Below, in pieces: positions 28,485 to 37,850 of a DNA stretch of 64,000 nucleotides. Both the position numbers and the translations under genes were made by a program. The notes under the pieces are model-generated. The model was given only the letters and a program-made list of their open reading frames with translations. It was not told the DNA's origin and made no database searches. The stretch covers positions 1-64,000 of the forward strand of contig CAVYYF010000010.1 of NCBI GenBank assembly GCA_963772675.1, in the 5' to 3' direction. The stretch comes from JAKAGZ01 sp963772675 (GTDB lineage Bacteria > Bacteroidota > Ignavibacteria > Ignavibacteriales > Ignavibacteriaceae). Each line of letters opens with the position of its first letter. Position 1 is the stretch's first letter.

Positions 28485-29819
28485 TTATTGTAAAAGAATC
28501 ATCTTCTTAGTGCGTACAAGACTTCCCGCCTGCAGCCTATAAAAATAAACTCCACTTGGCAAGCCGCCCGCGTCGAACTTTGCTAAATGACGTCCCGCGG
28601 TCTGGCGCTCATTTACCATTGTAGCGACGGGTCTTCCAAGAACGTCGTAAACTATCAGCTTGACATTGCTGCAACCGTTTGAAGCTGATAACTGATTGTT
28701 GTCGTTGGATTGAACGGGTTGGGATAATTTTGTTCAAGCTCAAATCCGGCCGGGGCCTCCTGGGAGCTTTCTACTCCTGTAATTGCCACCGGATAACTAA
28801 GACGCCAGATACCGTTGTCGGTTCCTGCAAAAATATATCCATTATTCAGCGCAAGAGAATAAACAGCTTTATATCCAAAAAAAGGGATATTTAAACTTTC
28901 ATGAGTTAATCCGGTGATGAAACGGTAGAAAAGTTCAAAAGAAATAGCCGTATTGGACTGTAAAAAGGGTATCATTCCTATTGGCAAAACAAAGTACAGG
29001 TCTGTCCCATTTAGCGAGCGCAATATCACCCTCAAAACTGGAGGGTAAATAATCCATATAATAAATACCTCCGATAGATCCGGCTATTAAATAATTAAAA
29101 TAAGGACCAGCAAAGGCGGTTATTGAATAGATGGGTGCGGACATTTCAGGGAGAAATGGATCCACATTTTTAATAATAATATTTATCCATGTCAATCCAT
29201 TGTCTTGCGATATAAATGTTCCATCACTCAAGGACGCTGCGAAAATGAAATTTTTATAAATAATTATAGAATGTACCGGCATTGCCGTAGTTGACAAGCC
29301 GGTAACTTTCCAATTTTCACCCCGGTCCGTAGAAGAATAAACCCCGCTCCAGGCTCCTGCAAAGATTGTTGTATCACCGAGAGTATCTGCACTAACCCCC
29401 AGGGACCAAACACCCAAACCGGATAAGCCGGAATTAATTGATCTCCAGTTTTCACCGTTATCCGTTGAAACAGAAACGCCCGTTTCCGTTCCGGCGAAAA
29501 TTCTTGCCTGTCCGGCAGGCAGGGTTTTTCCGGTAATTAAAATAGTATGAATGAACTTACTTTGCAGTCCTTCGTTAATGCTCTTCCAGTTTTCACCGTT
29601 ATTTGTCGATACAAATATTCCGTCTCCGTTTGTTCCGGCAAAAATAGATGAATCCCTTATAACTATAGTATTTACTTTTACTGTAACCGGTAAATTTGTC
29701 TTTTCCCACTGGGCATAACTTTGTCCGCATAAAATAATTGATAAAAGGATTATCGGGATAAGATTATTAGTGCCATTACTACAATTTTGCTTTAGTGTTT
29801 TACCGATTTTAATTTTCAT
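28485..29819 (-). CDS. T9SS-sorted BNR/beta-propeller protein, copy 2 (two frameshifts)
   Basis: The N-terminal ~190 residues are nearly identical to copy 1 (same signal peptide and Asp-box repeats). Residues ~195-290 diverge ('NIIIKNVDPFLPEMSAPIYSITAF'). The frame breaks at ~28945 ('TVQYGYFF' then 'ELFYRFITGLTHESLN') and at ~28670 ('SYQLQTVAA' then 'NVKLIVYDVLGRPVATMVNERQTAG'), ending 'LPSGVYFYRLQAGSLVRTKKMILLQ' at TAA 28485-28487. The T9SS domain 'LEQNYPNPFNPTTTISYQL' is intact once frames are joined. Cell-surface protein of unknown ligand. Confidence 0.78.
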
Positions 29820-29855
29820 CAGATCTATCCATATTTTTGTCCGGATTAATAATTA

Positions 29856-30872
29856 CTACCTTGAAGGGTCATACTGATATCCAAAAGAATTAATATAAGT
29901 TTTTTCCATAGCAGAAGAGCTGGTATATATATAATATATTCCGAAGATACCTTTTCCTCCTTCAATATTAGAGTAATCTGTAGGTCTTAGTTTAATCGTA
30001 AAAGAATTTAAGTACGTCTCGTAGGCAGAATAATATATCGATAATTCGGGATCCATGCTGGTGACGGTAAGGAAAGCCCTGGTGATTATATAATTGTTCT
30101 TATACGGGTCGCTCCCCGAAATCTCCTCCATCGTTCTATTGACAGTTTCAAGAGATGTAGAAGCAGAATAATTATATGAGAAGTTTAGATCAGGAGACAG
30201 TATAATCCCTTTAGCGTCCTGAATGGTACCATAGGTGAGAGGAACAAGCGTTTTTTTATTGATATACGTTCCTCCTTCATATTTTTCATAATCAATTTCA
30301 AACCGGGGAAAACTAAAAATATCATTAATCTCTTTATTGTCGCGTCTAAAAAGCCAATTGTAGAATGGAAATTTTATATAATATCCCTTTACATATCCCA
30401 TTGCATTATTAGTATAATAACTCTGGGGAAAGGTTGAAGGAGCTATAAGGCAAACAGGGATCTGTTTTGTAGATCTTAATATTTGCCCATCCGGCATGGT
30501 AGCTTTAATACTAATAATTTTACCCGGTTTCATTACAAGGTTTCTTAAATAATAGCAATTAACTTGTTTTGTATTTCCCGAATCTGCTACTTGAATAGTT
30601 GTATCTCTCATAACAAACACTGAATCATTATAATGGATTTCTACATTTGCACCTTTTATATTTTGAGCAGTGCTGGGTGAAGTCGGGGGAGCTCCGTTTT
30701 CAGTATAAATATTTTTTGAAATTATTGCATATTGAATAGGGCTATCGTTGCGTAAAATGCAATTTAAAGTATATACATTTTTATTAAAAGGAGCATTTAC
30801 ATTGAAATCCTCATTGCAGGATTCAAAAAGAATAAATAAAATAATTGGCAGAATCAAAATCGCTCTTTTCAT
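29856..30872 (-). CDS. DUF4249-type lipoprotein, copy 2
   Basis: 338 residues, same signal/lipobox (MKRAILILPIILFILFESC) and same fold pattern as copy 1. Divergence concentrates around 135-220 ('TNNAMGYVKGYYIKFPFYNWLFRRD'). The start overlaps the stop of the TonB receptor by 4 bases (ATGA), showing translational coupling to the receptor. Likely an accessory lipoprotein of that receptor; function not established. Confidence 0.75.
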   Translation of the reverse strand: MKRAILILPIILFILFESCNEDFNVNAPFNKNVYTLNCILRNDSPIQYAIISKNIYTENGAPPTSPSTAQNIKGANVEIHYNDSVFVMRDTTIQVADSGNTKQVNCYYLRNLVMKPGKIISIKATMPDGQILRSTKQIPVCLIAPSTFPQSYYTNNAMGYVKGYYIKFPFYNWLFRRDNKEINDIFSFPRFEIDYEKYEGGTYINKKTLVPLTYGTIQDAKGIILSPDLNFSYNYSASTSLETVNRTMEEISGSDPYKNNYIITRAFLTVTSMDPELSIYYSAYETYLNSFTIKLRPTDYSNIEGGKGIFGIYYIYTSSSAMEKTYINSFGYQYDPSR

Positions 30873-33376
30873 AATTCTGCTTTGATGCCAATTGAAGGTA
30901 AGAAAGGAAGCATGTTTACTCTTTCCCCGGTTTTCAAATCAAAATAAAAGAAGTTTTTGCGGTCGTAAACATTTATTACGCTCAAATCTATATTTATTTT
31001 TACGAATCCAATATGAAATTCTTTTGACAAATTTATATCAAGCCTGTGATAATCGGGGAGATGTGCGGCATTTCTATCGGCTAATATTGGAAAATAGAAA
31101 TAATTAGTAAATAAAGAGGACGGGTTTGATATATCCAAAGGATTGTACTTATCACTATAACCAAATATTTGGGTATACGGCATACCCGAATTATAATTCC
31201 AGCTTAAGCCGGCTCTCCAGTTATTTCCAAGCTCGTAGTTAATAAAAAGTTTAATAGCATTGCGACTATCGTATCTCGGATGATATTCAATATCTCTGAC
31301 TTTTCTCGTCGTCCAGGAATATGAATAAGAAAGCTGTGCGTTTATCCGTCCGGTCTCATAATTCAGGGTTATTTCTGTTCCGTAAGATTTCCCGCTCGCA
31401 GCAATTAATTGTGGATCGGTAGGATAAATTAATGAATCGTTTGTCACAGCAAGGTTATACTCAGATTTATAATAGCTCTCCACATCAAATTTAAGCTTTT
31501 CGGTCAGGTAATAGTCAAGTCCGCAAATATAGTGTATTGCCTTAGGTATCTTTAAATATTTGGGAACAATAATCCAGGGTTCAAACAAAGGCTGAATTTC
31601 ATCCTCGTCGGATATTGTAACGAGCTGTTGTTGATAAATACCCCAGGCAGCTTTTAAATTCAGAGTTGGTAATAAACTATATGTTAAATTAATACGGGGT
31701 TCACCAAAATATGCAGCAGCATCTAAAAAGTTCATAAAATTAAAACGTAAACCAAAATCAGCTTTAAGTTTGTCTATGCTTAATAATTTGTCCCCTAAAT
31801 ATCCCCTATAAGCTTCACCTTCCGAGCCTACATCATTCAATTTCCCGGTTGAGTTATTAATGAGTAACCAGGTTTTTATGTGAGACAGTTTAATTCCTCC
31901 ATAAAATTCATTTTTATTGCTAAATTCTTGATAAAAATCATATTTAACTGTAAAATCATCAAGTTTGTTCTCGATGTGCCGGTCATTACTGGAATTTGGT
32001 ATTTCACTGCCGGAAAATCCGGAATAATAAACAGTTAATTCGGTAAATGTAAGACTGTTTGGTGCTACGTTAAACCAATTAAGACCTATGTTTGAATTCG
32101 ACCAATTATAGTCGGCGTGCAATTTATCTTTATAATCTATTTTGTCATTACTTGTAAACCCAAAGAGCGAAAACTTTGATGTAGGCAAAACTTTCGGGTT
32201 AGAATAATTAACTTTGAAAGAGGCATCGTAAAAATCTATCGGAACACTTTTGTCGTTTGTAAATTTCTTTAATATCTCATTTGAATAACTTTTTCTTCCG
32301 GTTATAATAAAAGAGCCGTCAGGTATCGGACCCTCCAAAACGCCTCTAGCCGTTAATTCACTTAGTGCGACAGTTGCGCCGAAGTTGTTCCTGTTGCCGT
32401 CTTTTGTAATAATATTCATTACCGAAGAAAGACGTCCCCCGTACTTTGCACCGAATCCACCCTTGTAAAATTCAACACCGTTTATTATGTCGGGATCAAT
32501 TGCACTCAAAATTCCGAGAGCGTGAAATGGATTATAAATAGGAGTTCCATTTAACAGTACTAAATTTTCGTTACTTGTACCTCCTCTAACATAGTACCTG
32601 GCCGAAACATCACCTGCTGATTGTACTCCCGGCAGGAGCTGAATTGCTCTCATTGCATCTGTTTCAACACCAAAGCTCATATTTTCTATTTCTCTTATTG
32701 GAATTTTTTTTGCGGTTAGTCCAGCTTCGTTTACTCGTTTTCCTAAAACAGTGACATTTTCCAATTCAACAGTAGATTTTGTAAGATAAATAGTTATATC
32801 AGTAATTTTATTTTCTTGTATTAAGGTGGTTATACCTTTGGACTTATAACCAACATATGTGACATTTATTGTATATTTTTTATTTGCAGGGATAGAAGGA
32901 ATAATAAAAAATCCCCGGCTATCGGAGCTAGTTCCGGTATTGATTTTATCGATATAAACGTTAGCGTAAGGCAAAACTTCCGAAGTCACTGAATCGCGAA
33001 CAATACCTCTTAATGTTCCAAAGCCCTGCGGTTTATTTTGTTCATTTATTTCGTCTTTCTTTTTGACAGTTATAATCTTATTAATTCTGGTGAAAGTTAA
33101 TCCAAATCTGTCCGATAATAGATCAAGAACTTGCTGCAGAGGCCTGTCATGTATATCCAGAGTTACACTTTCATTCAGAGGTAATTCTTCATTAAGATAA
33201 CTGAAAGTAAAATTGGTCTTTAATTCAAGCATGTGCAGCACTTCACTCAGATGCATGCTTACAACGTTCAGACTAACTTTTTGCTCAGGGCTATTTTGTC
33301 CCCTGGCATTAAAAATAAGCAGGATACTTATTATAAATGATGTGAATACGGCTTTAACGAAAGATCTAAATATCAT
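30869..33376 (-). CDS. TonB-dependent receptor with STN domain (FecA-like transducer)
   Basis: 835 residues: signal peptide, STN domain (~30-105, 'LSEVLHMLELKTNFTFSYL', 'DIHDRPLQQVLDLLSDRFGLTF'), CarboxypepD-regulatory domain (~118-200, 'LRGIVRDSVTSEVLPYANVYI'), plug (~215-330, 'DAMRAIQLLPGVQSAGDVSARYYVRGG') and a 22-strand barrel. The STN domain normally contacts a FecR anti-sigma factor, and fecR and an ECF sigma gene lie just upstream. Outer-membrane uptake of an unknown ligand coupled to cell-surface signalling is expected. Followed by two DUF4249 and two T9SS propeller genes; no SusD. Confidence 0.87.
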   Translation of the reverse strand: MIFRSFVKAVFTSFIISILLIFNARGQNSPEQKVSLNVVSMHLSEVLHMLELKTNFTFSYLNEELPLNESVTLDIHDRPLQQVLDLLSDRFGLTFTRINKIITVKKKDEINEQNKPQGFGTLRGIVRDSVTSEVLPYANVYIDKINTGTSSDSRGFFIIPSIPANKKYTINVTYVGYKSKGITTLIQENKITDITIYLTKSTVELENVTVLGKRVNEAGLTAKKIPIREIENMSFGVETDAMRAIQLLPGVQSAGDVSARYYVRGGTSNENLVLLNGTPIYNPFHALGILSAIDPDIINGVEFYKGGFGAKYGGRLSSVMNIITKDGNRNNFGATVALSELTARGVLEGPIPDGSFIITGRKSYSNEILKKFTNDKSVPIDFYDASFKVNYSNPKVLPTSKFSLFGFTSNDKIDYKDKLHADYNWSNSNIGLNWFNVAPNSLTFTELTVYYSGFSGSEIPNSSNDRHIENKLDDFTVKYDFYQEFSNKNEFYGGIKLSHIKTWLLINNSTGKLNDVGSEGEAYRGYLGDKLLSIDKLKADFGLRFNFMNFLDAAAYFGEPRINLTYSLLPTLNLKAAWGIYQQQLVTISDEDEIQPLFEPWIIVPKYLKIPKAIHYICGLDYYLTEKLKFDVESYYKSEYNLAVTNDSLIYPTDPQLIAASGKSYGTEITLNYETGRINAQLSYSYSWTTRKVRDIEYHPRYDSRNAIKLFINYELGNNWRAGLSWNYNSGMPYTQIFGYSDKYNPLDISNPSSLFTNYFYFPILADRNAAHLPDYHRLDINLSKEFHIGFVKINIDLSVINVYDRKNFFYFDLKTGERVNMLPFLPSIGIKAEL

Positions 33377-33455
33377 TATTGAATTGTTCCCAAAATATTA
33401 CTGAATGAAATCTTTTTACGAATTACTTTAAATCATATACCATTGGTGCAAGAGA

Positions 33456-34463
33456 TCATTTAGTATTTCTAAAAAACACAATCTCTTTTATATTATTATT
33501 CTTTTTGAGTATTTTATAATCCAATCCGGTTAAACTTTTAATAACATTAATTACCGTTTGTAAAGAATTTCTTTCGAATTTAATTGTTATTTTTTGTGCT
33601 AAAACGGATTGATCTGTTAATCTGAATTTTACACCGAACGCTCTTTCAAGCTGGGGTAATACTTTACGTAAAGGTTCATTCACAAATTTATATACACTGT
33701 CTTTCCAGCCAACTACCTCTAAAAAATCAAAGACATTAAACGAGCTGACATTATTTTCCTTATCATATACCAGTTGCTCTTTTGGCTTAAGAATGGCTAT
33801 CCTGCCAACTTTTCCCTTTTCATTCCTTGAGACTTTTACCTTTCCTTCTAATAGGGAAACGGCAATTGTTTTATTTTCAGGGTAAGCAGATACATCAAAT
33901 TTAGTCCCTAAATCAGTAGTTGTAAGATTTCCGGTATGCACTATGAAATTCCGGTTAATATTATGATGTATTTCAAAATAAGCTTCGCCTACCAGATATA
34001 CTTCTCTGCTCGCATTATCAAAATGATCAGGATATTTTAATTTACTATCTGCATTCAAGGTCACTTTAGAACCATCCGAAAGATTAAGTACCGATTTCTC
34101 TCCCGGCGAAGTAACTTTTTCTTGCCAGACAACCGAACTAGTTTTTTGTTCAAATATTCCTGATAAATATAAAATTCCTGAAACCAGGATAAGGATAAAG
34201 ATTATTGAAGCGGCTCTCTTAAGCAGTGATGGCGAAAGAAATACCCCGATGAAATAATGGTTTTTCTCTTTGTTAATACTGTCCATTATCTCGGAATAAA
34301 TTTTCTCTTCTATTATTCTTTGGTTCCCCATTTCATTTTCGTTCCATTCATCCGGATTATTTTGAAATGATTCAAGATAGTTATCCAGCAGTTCTTTCTC
34401 CTGCGGTGAACATTCACCCCTTTTATATTTTTCAATTAAGTCTGAAAGTCTTCGTATATCCAT
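33456..34463 (-). CDS. FecR-family anti-sigma factor
   Basis: 335 residues: cytoplasmic N-domain (1-80), one transmembrane helix (~84-103, 'AASIIFILILVSGILYLSGIF'), FecR domain (~115-215, 'LNLSDGSKVTLNADSKLKYPDHF', 'REVYLVGEAYFEIHH', 'TTDLGTKFDVSAYPE') and a C-terminal DUF4974-like domain (~265-330, 'EPLRKVLPQLERAFGVKF'). It holds the cognate ECF sigma until signalled by the STN domain of the TonB receptor. Lies between those two genes. Confidence 0.9.
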   Translation of the reverse strand: MDIRRLSDLIEKYKRGECSPQEKELLDNYLESFQNNPDEWNENEMGNQRIIEEKIYSEIMDSINKEKNHYFIGVFLSPSLLKRAASIIFILILVSGILYLSGIFEQKTSSVVWQEKVTSPGEKSVLNLSDGSKVTLNADSKLKYPDHFDNASREVYLVGEAYFEIHHNINRNFIVHTGNLTTTDLGTKFDVSAYPENKTIAVSLLEGKVKVSRNEKGKVGRIAILKPKEQLVYDKENNVSSFNVFDFLEVVGWKDSVYKFVNEPLRKVLPQLERAFGVKFRLTDQSVLAQKITIKFERNSLQTVINVIKSLTGLDYKILKKNNNIKEIVFFRNTK

Positions 34464-34485
34464 CTCTTTTTTTCCCTTCCCAGTA

Positions 34486-34530
34486 TTTGTTTATATCCTT
34501 TAAGTAACTTGAATGGGAGAAATGTACTAT
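34486..34530 (-). promoter_or_regulatory. 45-bp conserved non-coding element, copy B
   Basis: 41 of 45 bases identical to 25855-25899. Located ~23 nt upstream of the fecR start and ~70 nt past the sigma stop, so a promoter or leader for fecR is plausible. Confidence 0.45.
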
Positions 34531-34600
34531 TCACCGGTAAAAATTCTTGAAAATTTATTTAAGGAAGTAAAATAGAATCGGAAAGCCAGGAAGGGGTAGC

Positions 34601-35167
34601 TTAGAAAAGTATCATATAAATGTTTTTCAAAGATTTTCGGATAAATTTTAAAGACGTGCTTATTTGGTTCCTGACAGTTTGTACAGAAACATTAAGATTG
34701 TCCGAAATTTCTTTATTTGATAGTCCCTCGCGCCTGCTCATCTGAAAAATTCTTCTGCGCTGTTCAGGTAATTTGGAAATTATATCATTTATTTCATCTT
34801 GCAATTCTTTTTCTTCATATAGCTCGTCAATTGCATACTGTTCAACAAACAAATCGAATTTCATCAATAATAGCTTCTTATATTTATTTTTTCGAAAGCA
34901 ATTGAAAATTTGATATCTTACCGATTGGTATAGATATGAATTAAGATCAGTTATCTTAATATCCCGTCTTTTTGTCCACAGGTCAATAAAAATTTCCTGT
35001 ACAATATCTTCACATATTTCTCTTTCCTTTAAAACATTGAAAGCATAAATATATAGTTTCGACCAATACTGTTTATATACCCGTTCAAAGGATAACTTAT
35101 CATCAAGCTTAATTGACTGAAGTATTCTGTTATCGATTGAATCAGTTGTTTTGTTATTCTTAGACAA
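34601..35167 (-). CDS. ECF RNA polymerase sigma factor (FecI-like)
   Basis: 188 residues with sigma70 region 2 ('YKQYWSKLYIYAFNVLKEREICEDIVQEIFIDLWTKR') and region 4 ('ISKLPEQRRRIFQMSRREGLSNKEISDNLNVSVQTVRNQIS'). Bacteroidota-type ECF sigma paired with the downstream fecR. Expected to direct transcription of the receptor/DUF4249/propeller genes on induction. Confidence 0.92.
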   Translation of the reverse strand: MSKNNKTTDSIDNRILQSIKLDDKLSFERVYKQYWSKLYIYAFNVLKEREICEDIVQEIFIDLWTKRRDIKITDLNSYLYQSVRYQIFNCFRKNKYKKLLLMKFDLFVEQYAIDELYEEKELQDEINDIISKLPEQRRRIFQMSRREGLSNKEISDNLNVSVQTVRNQISTSLKFIRKSLKNIYMILF

Positions 35168-35296
35168 TTAAAGGCTATATAAAATTATTTTGATGAGTAA
35201 AATTAATGTTTTTTCAAATATTTATCTAATTCATCCAGCGATTAGTTATTGTTCTAAAATACAGACCTCTTTATAATCTATAATATTTAAATCCGG

Positions 35297-37777
35297 TTAC
35301 TCTGATAAAACCAATGTATATTCTTTTCCCGCTTCTGTATGAAAATCATATAGATAACTTTTATTTAATTCTACAGGTTTAATGTTGGCTTCAGGAGATA
35401 TCACAGGCTGTTTGATATCCGGGACAACATAAAATGGATTCGGATTTTTTCCTTTGGCTTCTTCAAGATCAAAATTACCATCAGAGGTAAGTCTATTGTA
35501 GGCTCTAATTCTGCAGTTTCCACCAAGCAAAGATTTAATTTTTACCTTTGAAACTTCACCGTTTTTCCATTCGATGCTAACTATAAATCTACCCCTGGCT
35601 TTCAGTCCGCTTACACTTCCATTCTTCCATGCATCAGGTAATGCTGGAAGAACAAAAATAAATCCGTCCTGACTTTGCAAAAGCATTTCAGCAATACCAG
35701 CGGTACATCCGAAGTTGCCATCTATCTGGAAGGGGGGATGCGCGTCAAACATGTTAGGATATGTACCTCCTCCTTCGGAAAAAATACTTCTTCCTTTTTT
35801 GGGGATGGCAACCAGTCTTAATTGATCTTTAATCAATTTATATGCGTGATTACCATCCAGCAACCTTGCCCAAAGATTAACTTTCCACCCCATAGACCAG
35901 CCGGTTGATTCATCGCCCCTGTAAATTAAAGACGTTCTGGCCGCTTCAAAAAGTTTAGGATTTCGGAAAGGGGAGATCTGGTTGCTTGGATACAATCCAT
36001 ATAAATGGGAAACATGCCTGTTATGATCATTAGGACTGTCCCAATCGTGAAGCCATTCCTGTAGCTGTCCGAGATGCCCAATTTGCATTGGTGGAAGTCT
36101 TTTCAATTTTGAATTTAAAACTTTTACAAACTCTTTATCTTTGTCCAAAATATTTGCTGCACGAATTGTTTCTGAGAACAAATCAAATACAAGTTGATTA
36201 TCAATTGTGGCACCGGCAGTAATAGAATATTTAGGATGAATCGCGGGAGAATTTTCTGGTGAAACTGAAGGCGATACAACAAGCCATTTGTGTTCGGGTT
36301 CTTCAATTAAAAAGTCATTAAAAAATTCAGAAGCACTTTTCAATACAGGATAAACAGAACTTAAAAATTTTTTGTTTCCGTCATAAACATAGTTGTACCA
36401 TAATTGCTGACAAAGCCAGGCTCCTCCGCAAGGCCACATTCCCCAGTAAGCTCCATCGATTGCACCGGTTATTCGCCAAATATCAGTATTGTGATGTGTT
36501 ACCCATCCTCTTGCGCCGTACATTTTCTTCGCGGTTTCTTTTCCACTTACAGAAAGATCTCTAAGCATTTGGACAAGTGGTTCATTCATTTCAGATAGAT
36601 TAGTTACTTCGGATGGCCAGTAATTCATTTCTGTATTGATATTTACCGTGTATTTGCTGTCCCATGGCGGGTAAAGCTGATCGTTCCAAATTCCTTGAAG
36701 GTTAGCAGGTTGTCCTCCAGGTTCTGAGCTAGATATTAAAAGATACCTGCCGAATTGAAAATATAAAGAGACAAGCTGCGGATCATTTCCCGAGGCAAAA
36801 TCATTTATTCTTACATTTGTCGGATTTTTAACAGAATCCGTTACACCGAGATCAAGTTTAACACGGTTGAAAAATTTTTGGTAATACGTAATATGATCTT
36901 TTAATGCTTGATCATAATTTTTCTTTAGCGCTCCTGATAAATAATTTTCTGCAAGTTTAAGCTGGTCGGCACCGAGTTTATTATAGTTGACAAAATTGGT
37001 AGCAATTGAAATATAAATAGTTACAGAATCGGCGTCTGAAACAGATAGGGAGGTATCATTTGAAGATATTTCCCCATTACTATTTATAACTTTTACTAGT
37101 GAAGAAAATTTTACTTTTCCTTTAATACCTTCGTGATCATTGGTCTTGCCGTTAAGTTCTATTTCATTTTTTTCAGGTGTGGAAACAACAACTTTTTCCG
37201 GACTATTCATTGAGGCGGTAAAATTTATTTTTTCCGGTTTATCAGCGGTGAGTTTTACAATTATAACCTGGTCTGGAAATGAGGCAAATACTACTCTCTT
37301 AAAAGTAACACCGTCAACTTTATATTTTACTGTTGCAGTTGCTTCTTCTAAATTCAGTTCACGATAATAGTCTATGTATTTTTCGCTTCCGGGGAAATGC
37401 AAGTACAAACTTCCCACTGTTTGATAGGGCATACCCTGAGCAGTCTGGGAGATAATATCTTTATTCGCCATATCCTGAGCTTTTTCATAATCCCCCTCAA
37501 AAATTAATTTTCTAATTACAGGTAGCGCTTTTAGTGCTTTGGGATTAGCATTTGTGTATGGACTACCTGCCCAAACGGTATTTTCGTTTAGTTGAATTCG
37601 TTCTTTTGAAGGATCGCCGAAAATCATTGCACCCAGTCTGCCGTTGCCTACGGGCAGGGCCTCCACCCACCGTTTGGCAGGTTGATTGTACCAAAGCTTC
37701 AATAAAGAATTACTTTGAGCATTAAGATCACTAATTAGTGCAATGCCAAGTATAAGAAGTAGTAAAACTCTTTTCAT
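35297..37777 (-). CDS. GH95 alpha-L-fucosidase/alpha-L-galactosidase
   Basis: 826 residues with signal peptide (MKRVLLLLILGIALISDLNA). GH95 landmarks: N-domain 'WVEALPVGNGRLGAMIFGDP', 'IQLNENTVWAGSPY', Asn379/Asn381 in 'VNINTEMNYWPSE', acid Glu508 in 'SPSVSPENSP' and Asp in 'PPFQIDGNFGCTAGIAEML'. These correspond to the Asn421/Asn423/Glu566/Asp766 set of the bifidobacterial enzyme as I recall it. GH95 removes terminal L-fucose (or L-galactose) alpha-1,2-linked to galactose in xyloglucan or glycans. The neighbours GH27, GH35 and GH51 support a xyloglucan side-chain role, and a fucU gene lies elsewhere in the window. Confidence 0.9.
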   Translation of the reverse strand: MKRVLLLLILGIALISDLNAQSNSLLKLWYNQPAKRWVEALPVGNGRLGAMIFGDPSKERIQLNENTVWAGSPYTNANPKALKALPVIRKLIFEGDYEKAQDMANKDIISQTAQGMPYQTVGSLYLHFPGSEKYIDYYRELNLEEATATVKYKVDGVTFKRVVFASFPDQVIIVKLTADKPEKINFTASMNSPEKVVVSTPEKNEIELNGKTNDHEGIKGKVKFSSLVKVINSNGEISSNDTSLSVSDADSVTIYISIATNFVNYNKLGADQLKLAENYLSGALKKNYDQALKDHITYYQKFFNRVKLDLGVTDSVKNPTNVRINDFASGNDPQLVSLYFQFGRYLLISSSEPGGQPANLQGIWNDQLYPPWDSKYTVNINTEMNYWPSEVTNLSEMNEPLVQMLRDLSVSGKETAKKMYGARGWVTHHNTDIWRITGAIDGAYWGMWPCGGAWLCQQLWYNYVYDGNKKFLSSVYPVLKSASEFFNDFLIEEPEHKWLVVSPSVSPENSPAIHPKYSITAGATIDNQLVFDLFSETIRAANILDKDKEFVKVLNSKLKRLPPMQIGHLGQLQEWLHDWDSPNDHNRHVSHLYGLYPSNQISPFRNPKLFEAARTSLIYRGDESTGWSMGWKVNLWARLLDGNHAYKLIKDQLRLVAIPKKGRSIFSEGGGTYPNMFDAHPPFQIDGNFGCTAGIAEMLLQSQDGFIFVLPALPDAWKNGSVSGLKARGRFIVSIEWKNGEVSKVKIKSLLGGNCRIRAYNRLTSDGNFDLEEAKGKNPNPFYVVPDIKQPVISPEANIKPVELNKSYLYDFHTEAGKEYTLVLSE

Positions 37778-37850
37778 ATTTGTTACCCTCTATCTTTTAC
37801 AATTGAATCTTCGATAACTATTTCATTCATTTCCTTTGAGCCGAATGGTC

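Larger units (their letters stand above)
28463..30880. repeat. Tandem duplication unit 2 (beta-propeller + DUF4249)
   Basis: Second copy of the unit at 25997-28466. This copy adjoins the TonB receptor, so it may be the ancestral one. Confidence 0.8.

Noticed and set aside
25997..30880. Mobile element or transposon as cause of the repeated units
   Set aside because: No transposase, terminal inverted repeats or target-site duplication; a simple tandem duplication explains the borders.
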